This document shows positions 31,133 to 36,177 of a stretch of 36,177 nt of DNA, piece after piece. Source of the DNA: Clostridia bacterium (GTDB lineage Bacteria > Bacillota > Clostridia > Oscillospirales > CAG-382). The position numbers were made by a program, and so were the translations under genes. Positions within the stretch are counted from its first letter, which is position 1; each line of letters starts with the position of its first letter. The notes beneath the pieces were generated by a model. The model was not told the origin of the DNA. It worked only from the letters and a program-made list of their open reading frames with translations, and did no database searches. The stretch is from contig JAFSGD010000038.1 in NCBI GenBank assembly GCA_017434845.1, positions 1 through 36,177 on the forward strand. Reading direction: 5' to 3'.

Positions 31133-32260
31133 ATGAGCACGCTTTATTTTGATTCCGCCGCAACGAGCATTCCCTGCAGGCAGGCTGTTGAGGCGGCAAG
31201 CGCCGCAATTGCGTTTTTCGGGAATCCCTCTTCGGTTCATTCCGAGGGGCTTGCGGCAAAAAAGATTATAGATTCGGCGCGAAAAAGCGTTGCTTCGGCT
31301 TTGTATTGCAAGCCCGAAGAGGTGGTTTTCACCGGTTGCGGAAGCGAAAGCAACAACCAAGCGCTTTTTGGGCTTTCCAAGCTCAGAGCAAGGCGCTCAA
31401 AGCGTATTATAACAACAAACAGCGAGCACCCTTCGGTTTCGGCTCCGCTTGCTTCGCTTGAAGCCGAGGGATTCGAAATCATAAGGCTTTCAACAAAGGG
31501 CGGTGCGATTGATATTTCCGAGCTTGAAAGCGAGCTTCAAAACGGCGCGGCGTTCGTTAGCATAATGCTTGCCAACAACGAAACCGGCGCAAAATACGAC
31601 CTCGCCTCGGTAAGACGCGCCATCGACCGAAGCGGTTGCGGTGCTTTATTGCATTGCGATGCCGTTCAGGGCTTTTTAAAGACAGACGACCGCCGCGAGA
31701 TTGCAAAGTATTGCGATTGCGCAAGCGTTTCGGCGCACAAAATAGGCGGTTTCAAGGGTGTTGGCGCGCTTTTTGTTAAAAACGGTTTGAAAATGCCGCC
31801 TTTTATTAAGGGCGGCGGACAAGAAAGCGGATTCCGCTCGGGCACCGAAAACACGGTCGGCATTGCCGCCTTCGGCGCGGCGGCGGAAGCGTTCAACGCC
31901 GAAAAGCTAAAGCATATTTCCGAACTTTATGAATATACAAAGCAACTCATTCTCGAAAGCGGCGCGGAAATCAAGCTTAATCTTCCCGAAAAGCACATAT
32001 GCACCATTCTTTCGGTTTCGGTGGCGGGCGTGCGAAGCGAGGTTATGCTAAACGCGCTCAGCGCCGAGGGTATTTGCATTTCGGCGGGAAGCGCCTGCTC
32101 GGCAAGAAAGGGCCCAAGCGGCGCGCTTGAGGCTTTTGGGCTTACAAAGCAAGAAATTGAGGGCACCGTCAGAATAAGCTTCGGTGCCGATAACACAAGA
32201 GAGGAATGCGTTATGCTTGCCGAAAGGCTTGCCGTAAACGCAAAAAGGCTTAAACGATGA
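31133..32260 (+). CDS. Cysteine desulfurase (NifS/IscS family)
   Basis: This 375-aa PLP enzyme takes sulfur from cysteine as a persulfide. HCDAVQGF and SAHKIGGFKGVGAL mark the cofactor site (Lys203). The sulfur-accepting Cys322 lies in SAGSACSARKG, with a short group-II-like loop. I chose the second ATG because AGGAG lies nine bases upstream; the first ATG abuts the SD. It overlaps thiI (ATGA), so it is very likely the dedicated sulfur donor for tRNA 4-thiouridine, equivalent to NifZ-ThiI in B. subtilis. Confidence 0.94.
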   Translation: MSTLYFDSAATSIPCRQAVEAASAAIAFFGNPSSVHSEGLAAKKIIDSARKSVASALYCKPEEVVFTGCGSESNNQALFGLSKLRARRSKRIITTNSEHPSVSAPLASLEAEGFEIIRLSTKGGAIDISELESELQNGAAFVSIMLANNETGAKYDLASVRRAIDRSGCGALLHCDAVQGFLKTDDRREIAKYCDCASVSAHKIGGFKGVGALFVKNGLKMPPFIKGGGQESGFRSGTENTVGIAAFGAAAEAFNAEKLKHISELYEYTKQLILESGAEIKLNLPEKHICTILSVSVAGVRSEVMLNALSAEGICISAGSACSARKGPSGALEAFGLTKQEIEGTVRISFGADNTREECVMLAERLAVNAKRLKR

Positions 32261-33426
32261 AGGAAGTTATTCTTTTAAAATACGGCGAGATCGTGCTGAA
32301 GGGTCTTAACCGCGGATATTTTAACTCGGTGCTCGAAAGCCGCGTTAAGCGTGCGCTGAAATCGGTTGAGGGCGAATTTTCTTTCGATTATGCCCAATCA
32401 ACGCTTTGCGTTTACGGCTCGGAAAACGCCGACATAGACGCCGCATACGAAAGGCTGAAAAAGGTTTTCGGTATTGCAACCGTTTGCCGCGGAATAGAAT
32501 GCGAAAAGGACATGGCGGATATTCAAAAAAAGCTTGCCGAAAACGTCGATTCGCTTCTCGGAAGCGCAAAAACCTTTAAATGCGACGCAAAACGAAGCGA
32601 CAAAAAGTTCCCCCTGAAATCGCCCGAGATATGCGCGATATGCGGCGGAACAGTGCTTGAAAACCGCCCCGATATGAAGGTTGACGTTATTGCCCCCGAG
32701 CGCGTTATAACCATTGAAATACGCGACCGCGCGGCGTTTATTCACGGCAACGGCGAAAAGGGCGCGGGCGGTGTTCCCGTAGGAAGCAGCGGCAGAGCAA
32801 TGCTTATGCTTTCGGGCGGCATCGACAGCCCCGTTGCAGGCCACATGATCGCCCGCCGCGGCGCCGCGATCGACGCGGTTTATTTTGAAACACCGCCCTA
32901 CACCGGCGAAGCCGCCGCAGAAAAGGTTAGAAAGCTTGCCGAGATTTTGACCGAATATTGCGGCGAGATATATTTGCATTCGGTTTCGCTCACCGAAATT
33001 CAGGAAACGCTCGTTTCCACCTGCAAGGAAAAGCTGTTTACGCTTCTGCTTCGCAGATTTATGGTGCGCTGTGCTTCGGCGCTTGCCGAGCGCTACGGTG
33101 CGGGTTGTATTATAACGGGCGAAAGCTTGGGGCAGGTTGCAAGCCAGACGATGGCGGCGCTTGCCGTTACCGATGCCGTCGCAACGCTTCCCGTTATGCG
33201 CCCCTGCGTTGGCTTGGACAAAGAAGAGATCGTCGTTCGTGCAAGAGAGATCGGTACGTTCGAGACCTCGATACTTCCCTACGAGGATTGCTGTACCGTT
33301 TTCACACCCAAGCATCCCGACACCCGACCCGATATGGCAGAGATTCTTGCCGAAGAAGAAAAGCTTGACGTTGAGGGCTTGGTCAAGCGCGCGCTTGCAA
33401 CCGACCATTTTGTTAAATTGGGGTAA
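32257..33426 (+). CDS. thiI: tRNA 4-thiouridine synthase ThiI
   Basis: ThiI adenylates U8 of tRNA and inserts sulfur. The 389-aa protein has an N-terminal ferredoxin-like/THUMP region (about 1-165; KYGEIVLKGLNR at the start) and a PP-loop ATPase with SGGIDSP (186-192). It stops without the rhodanese domain of the E. coli form, as is usual in Firmicutes. Overlap with the cysteine desulfurase supports a two-protein sulfur relay. The next gene starts six bases after the stop. Confidence 0.96.
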   Translation: MKEVILLKYGEIVLKGLNRGYFNSVLESRVKRALKSVEGEFSFDYAQSTLCVYGSENADIDAAYERLKKVFGIATVCRGIECEKDMADIQKKLAENVDSLLGSAKTFKCDAKRSDKKFPLKSPEICAICGGTVLENRPDMKVDVIAPERVITIEIRDRAAFIHGNGEKGAGGVPVGSSGRAMLMLSGGIDSPVAGHMIARRGAAIDAVYFETPPYTGEAAAEKVRKLAEILTEYCGEIYLHSVSLTEIQETLVSTCKEKLFTLLLRRFMVRCASALAERYGAGCIITGESLGQVASQTMAALAVTDAVATLPVMRPCVGLDKEEIVVRAREIGTFETSILPYEDCCTVFTPKHPDTRPDMAEILAEEEKLDVEGLVKRALATDHFVKLG

Positions 33427-33432
33427 TAAAAA

Positions 33433-33990
33433 ATGAGAAGACTTTTAAACAGATTAAAGGATTGCGGATATAAGATCGCCGTTGCCGAATCCTGCACGGG
33501 CGGTCTTATTTCGAAGATGATAACCGACCTGCCCGGCGCAAGCGAGGTTTTCGACCTTGCGGTAACGACCTATTCAAACGAGATGAAGACCAAGCTTTTG
33601 GGGGTTAAGCCCGAAACGCTTGCCGAATTCGGCGCGGTTTCGAACCAAACGGCGCAGGAAATGGCAAGCGGCGTTCTTGCCGTTGCAAACGCCGATATCG
33701 CGGTTGCGGTAACGGGAATTGCGGGTCCCTCGAACGCAGGCACCGAAAAGCCCGTCGGAACCGTTTGCATCGGTGTTGCAACCAAGGAAAAATGCTATGC
33801 GACAACCTTTGTTTTTGCGGGCAGCCGCAGACAGATAAGGCAGATGTCGGCTAAAATGGCGCTTCATATGGTGTTCGATGAGCTCGGCATAAGCGTTAAA
33901 AGAATAAAAAAAGAACGCGCAATTACAAAAAAAGCGGGTTCTGCAGTGAAAAAAACGAAAAAAGCTCTTGACAAGTTAAGAAATCGGTGA
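33433..33990 (+). CDS. CinA-family nicotinamide-nucleotide amidohydrolase with basic tail
   Basis: The 185-aa stand-alone CinA C-terminal domain (PncC-like, NMN deamidation) has AESCTGGLISKM (about 18-29) and AVTGIAGPSNAGTEKPVGTV (about 94-113). The last 30 or so residues are an added Lys/Arg-rich tail (RIKKERAITKKAGSAVKKTK). The last codons also contain the -35 box of the tRNA-Gln promoter, and the stop abuts its -10 box. It lies six bases after thiI with a weak SD, so it is likely co-transcribed. Confidence 0.92.
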   Translation: MRRLLNRLKDCGYKIAVAESCTGGLISKMITDLPGASEVFDLAVTTYSNEMKTKLLGVKPETLAEFGAVSNQTAQEMASGVLAVANADIAVAVTGIAGPSNAGTEKPVGTVCIGVATKEKCYATTFVFAGSRRQIRQMSAKMALHMVFDELGISVKRIKKERAITKKAGSAVKKTKKALDKLRNR

Positions 33991-33996
33991 TAGAAT
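33968..33996 (+). promoter_or_regulatory. Promoter of tRNA-Gln, inside the cinA-like gene end
   Basis: TTGACA (33968-33973), 17 bp, TAGAAT (33991-33996). The -35 box lies within coding sequence and the stop codon TGA (33988-33990) is in the spacer. Confidence 0.87.
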
Positions 33997-34032
33997 AATC
34001 TGCGCGCCGATGATAAGCGCGCAGATGAATAT

Positions 34033-34106
34033 TGCGGAATTGTGTAACGGCAGCACGGCAGACTCTGACTCTGTTTGTTGGGGTTCGAATCCCTATTCCG
34101 CAGCCA
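34033..34106 (+). tRNA. tRNA-Gln (anticodon CTG)
   Basis: A full cloverleaf. Acceptor TGCGGAA pairs with TTCCGCA, the D stem is GTG/CAC, the anticodon stem GCAGA/TCTGT has one G-U and loop CTCTGAC (anticodon CTG), and the T arm contains TTCGAAT. Discriminator G and encoded CCA follow. A promoter lies about 37 bases upstream and a perfect hairpin terminator follows. Confidence 0.95.
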
Positions 34107-34107
34107 G

Positions 34108-34139
34108 AAAAAACGACAAGTTTCGACTTGTCGTTTTTT
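34108..34139 (+). terminator. tRNA-Gln terminator
   Basis: A perfect 14-bp stem (34108-34121 with 34126-34139) closed by a TTCG tetraloop, arms ending in AAAAAA/TTTTTT. Its AAACGACA/TGTCGTTT core matches the tRNA-Ala terminator. Confidence 0.92.
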
Positions 34140-34140
34140 C

Positions 34141-34374
34141 AATTAAATCCGCCTCCTGCGGAATAAATCCACCTGTGGTGGATGAAATCGCTTTGCGATG
34201 AAATCTGCCTCACGGCAGAAGATGGGCGGATTTGATTTCATCTGAAGCCGAAGGCGGAAGATTTCATCAGCGTTAGCTGATTTCTCCCTTGCATCAGCAA
34301 GGATTTCATTTATGCGAGAGTTCGAATTCATACGCAAAACTGCCGAAAATATCTTTTTTGTAGCCCATAGACAG
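34141..34374 (+). repeat. tRNA-linked hairpin element, copy B (GATGAAATC linkers) with conserved core
   Basis: Outer arms AAATCCGCC (34145-34153) and GGCGGATTT (34225-34233) enclose four hairpins: CCGCctcctGCGG, ATCCACCtgtGGTGGAT, ATCGCtttGCGAT and TCTGCCtcacGGCAGA, joined by GATGAAATC. A second row with GATTTCATC linkers follows (ATCAGCgttaGCTGAT, CCTTGcatcaGCAAGG). It ends in the core (about 34301-34374) shared with 6878-6950. The orientation relative to the tRNA is the same as in copy A. Confidence 0.87.
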
Positions 34375-34416
34375 AAAAAGCACACATTTGTCTACCAAGA
34401 CAAGTGTGTGCTTTTT
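34375..34416. terminator. Long A/T-flanked hairpin (terminator-like) between repeat units
   Basis: AAAAAGCACACA plus TTGTCT pairs with AGACAA plus TGTGTGCTTTTT (34375-34393 with 34398-34416), one mismatch, loop ACCA. T's extend to 34418 on plus and A's precede it. It occupies the same place as 6836-6877 in copy A. Confidence 0.8.
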
Positions 34417-34600
34417 TTCAACTAAATCCGTCCTTGCGGACGGGATAAATCCCACTAATGTGGGATGAAATCACTTCGTGATGAAATCCGACTTCGTCGG
34501 GATAATGAGGACGGATTTAATTTCATCTGAGGCGTTGCGCCGAAGATTTCATCCGAACGAAGTGAGGATTTCATCGTGCGTAGCACGATTTCATTAAACA
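34417..34600 (+). repeat. Hairpin element, third copy (GATGAAATC linkers)
   Basis: Outer arms AAATCCGTCC (34424-34433) and GGACGGATTT (34509-34518) enclose GTCCttgcGGAC, ATCCCACtaatGTGGGAT, ATCACttcGTGAT and a further CCGACttcGTCGG. A right part follows with GATTTCATC linkers and CGTGCgtaGCACG. It begins with TTTTCAACTAAATCC, as the other copies begin after their terminators, but lacks the core. Confidence 0.85.
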
Positions 34601-34614
34601 TACAATGCTTCGCC

Positions 34615-34643
34615 TTGATTTATTTGACGAGGTGTGATAAAAT
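34615..34643 (+). promoter_or_regulatory. Promoter of the 444-aa membrane protein gene
   Basis: TTGATT (34615-34620), 17 bp, TAAAAT (34638-34643), about 33 bp before the ATG. The repeat ends just upstream of it. Confidence 0.68.
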
Positions 34644-34676
34644 CAGGATACTCCAACATGAAAAGGTGGGACAATA

Positions 34677-36011
34677 ATGGTCAAAAAACAAGCGTCAAGC
34701 ATCATTAAAAAATACAAAGCCTTTCAATACTCAACGTCAATGTTGATTTTTTTGGCTTGTATTGCGATAGCTTTTACGAATAATACCGTTTACAGTGCTA
34801 TCGCTTTGGTCGTTGCACTCTTTCTTTTGAGGTTTTCTTCCTCCTTTTATTTCCGAAAATTCATCCTTTCGTCTTTATTGGATAAGCTCGATGCACCGCT
34901 TTATAACGAGCTTGCCAAAGAATGCAAGCTATTTCACGAATCGGCGATATATCAGCTTCAGGGCGAATATTCCCTCGGCAATTATCAAAACGTTGTAAGT
35001 ATCTGCGAGCAACAACTTAAAAAGGAAAAAATCGGAAAGCAATTCCGTTTTCTTTACCTCAGCTATCTTGCCGGGATCTATTTTGACACCGACAACAAAG
35101 AAAAGCTTAAAGAAATCTGTTTCCGCTTCAATCTGGCGCTTGCATCCGAGAGCAACAAAGACAAGATCCTTAAAAGGCATCCGAGAATGGCGATCTACAC
35201 CGAGCTTCTCGATGGCGTTTGCAATATTCCGAGCCGCCCCGAAAAGCTCACCGACAGCGCCAAGATCAGCCGCGATTTTTTGGATGCGCGGATTTATCTT
35301 ATGAGAGGCGAAACCGATGAAGCAAAGCGCCGCTTCGAAAAGATAATCAACGATGCGCCAAAGCTTAATTATGCCAAACTCGCCGCACACGCGCTTGAAG
35401 CAATAGAGAACGGCGTTGACTACGGCGAAGGGCTCGAGCCGATCGTTGTTACCGAAGAATATGCAATACCAAAAGAAACGAAAGCTCAGAAATTCTTCAG
35501 AAAAACCAGACCTGCTTTTCGTATTTTTGCGGTTGTTATAGTTATCTCATGCATTGTCATCTATTTTATCGACAGCAAAGAACGCACCGAATACGAAGCC
35601 TATCTCGAAGAGGTTAGGGTGATGGTTGAAAAAGACCGCGACGGCGTTGAAGTGCTGACCGCATTTAATTTAGAAATCAGCGGTGAAACGGCAGATTCAA
35701 TGTTCATTTGCACCGCCGAAGACAGGCTTATCGTTGCCAGCTCGTTTTCTTACACGGGCGAAGACGATACTATGTTTTACGAAACGAAGGTCGATATTCC
35801 CATTTCGGCGCTTGACGGTTTGGAGGAACCGCTGATCTGCGATACCTTCAACTGCAGTACAACCTATTTTTCTGTTGAATCATGCTTTTTCAAAGACAAA
35901 AAGGATATGCCGTTGTTCGTGCATTTAACCGAATTTGAGGTTAACGGAAGCACCGTTTATTTTGCGGTAACGGAAATTAACGTAATACAAGGAACTCAAG
36001 CAGAAATATAA
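34677..36011 (+). CDS. Orphan membrane protein (444 aa) with helical repeat-like region, unknown
   Basis: I do not recognise this protein. Two membrane segments lie near the N-terminus (about 18-34 and 36-54) and a third at about 281-299. Between them is a cytosolic helical region (about 65-260) with TPR-like character (YQLQGEYSLGNYQNVVSICE; YLMRGETDEAKRRFEKIIND). The C-terminal part after the third helix is acidic and probably outside. AGGTGGG is six bases before the ATG. It has its own promoter and sits between repeat elements. Codon use in the first 60 codons is more AT-rich than neighbouring genes. Function unknown. Confidence 0.82.
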   Translation: MVKKQASSIIKKYKAFQYSTSMLIFLACIAIAFTNNTVYSAIALVVALFLLRFSSSFYFRKFILSSLLDKLDAPLYNELAKECKLFHESAIYQLQGEYSLGNYQNVVSICEQQLKKEKIGKQFRFLYLSYLAGIYFDTDNKEKLKEICFRFNLALASESNKDKILKRHPRMAIYTELLDGVCNIPSRPEKLTDSAKISRDFLDARIYLMRGETDEAKRRFEKIINDAPKLNYAKLAAHALEAIENGVDYGEGLEPIVVTEEYAIPKETKAQKFFRKTRPAFRIFAVVIVISCIVIYFIDSKERTEYEAYLEEVRVMVEKDRDGVEVLTAFNLEISGETADSMFICTAEDRLIVASSFSYTGEDDTMFYETKVDIPISALDGLEEPLICDTFNCSTTYFSVESCFFKDKKDMPLFVHLTEFEVNGSTVYFAVTEINVIQGTQAEI

Positions 36012-36019
36012 AAATAAAA

Positions 36020-36063
36020 AAGCCCGAACGGGCTTAGCGTGTTATCCTTAACGGAGAACACGC
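36020..36063 (+). terminator. Two hairpins after the 444-aa gene
   Basis: AGCCCgaacGGGCT-type stem (36020-36035) and GCGTGTT/AACACGC stem (36037-36043 with 36057-36063). Neither is followed by a T-run, so termination is uncertain. The second lies directly before another repeat copy. Confidence 0.4.
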
Positions 36064-36177
36064 AGTCAAATCCGTCTTCGACGGGTGAAATCCACCTCTG
36101 GTGGATGAAATCGCGTTTGCGATGAAATCCTGCTTCGCAGGGTTGTATTTAGACGGATTTGATTTCATCCGAGGACT
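36064..36177 (+). repeat. Hairpin element, fourth copy, cut by window end
   Basis: Outer arms AAATCCGTCT (36068-36077) and AGACGGATTT (36151-36160) enclose CCGTCttcGACGG, ATCCACCtctGGTGGAT, ATCGCgtttGCGAT and CCTGCttcGCAGG with GATGAAATC linkers. It is followed by GATTTCATCCGAGG, the start of the right half. The element continues past the window. Confidence 0.85.

Noticed and set aside
34033-36177. Integrative element at tRNA-Gln
   Set aside because: No integrase, no exact duplication of the tRNA 3' end and no phage genes are visible. Only the short T-loop-like GTTCGAAT in the core recalls an attachment site, so a classical island is not supported.

Overview
The window looks like chromosomal DNA of a spore-forming, medium-GC Clostridia bacterium, probably an Oscillospirales or Ruminococcaceae relative. 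That placement is an inference from gene content: a SpoVM-like peptide, a SipL-like DUF3794/LysM protein, dipicolinate synthase dpaA/dpaB, a tetrahydrofolate riboswitch on folT-folC, YmdA/YmdB (rny), DUF4855 and frequent TTG starts. No phage, plasmid, IS transposase or CRISPR array is visible.

Layout. (1) 1-318: the extreme 5' end of a 16S rRNA gene, its leader and a consensus promoter, all on the minus strand. (2) 319-2351: folC and folT behind a THF riboswitch. (3) 2367-5669: a sporulation group, with a SpoVM-like 21-codon gene and a 48-aa membrane peptide on minus, and sipL-like, dpaA and dpaB on plus, with sigma-E-like and sigma-K-like promoter matches. (4) 5756-7224: an MGMT-family protein, an orphan membrane protein, a block of hairpin repeats and tRNA-Ala(GGC). 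(5) 7412-11422: YuiD-like, HI0933-family flavoprotein, RpiR regulator and glycyl-tRNA synthetase, all minus. (6) 11597-16747: two ABC exporters, each with an extra N-terminal domain and a zinc ribbon, flanking a DUF1854 gene. (7) 17158-18926: CDF metal transporter, YbaK and a candidate 26-aa membrane peptide. (8) 19089-24925: a tightly packed plus-strand operon of DUF4855, YerC-like regulator, methyltransferase, metF and a short metH. (9) 25125-30842: Mrp, sugar isomerase-like, M29 aminopeptidase, YajC, YmdB-like and RNase Y, all minus. (10) 31133-33990: cysteine desulfurase, thiI and a CinA-type amidohydrolase. (11) 34033-36177: tRNA-Gln(CTG), hairpin repeats, another orphan membrane protein and a further repeat cut by the window edge.

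The most unusual structure is the intergenic repeat system. Two tRNA genes nearly 27 kb apart are each followed, in the same orientation, by a perfect terminator hairpin, a cloverleaf-like element built of short hairpins joined by GATGAAATC/GATTTCATC linkers, a conserved core of about 70 bp, a second long A/T-flanked hairpin, a second hairpin cluster, a promoter and an orphan membrane-protein gene. Related clusters use TATATCATC or CGTGAGAT as the linker. The core can be read as a short conserved reading frame on one strand, or as a tRNA T-loop-like motif on the other.

Most of the remaining genes are ordinary housekeeping functions with clear operon structure, and many promoters match TTGACA-N17-TATAAT closely.
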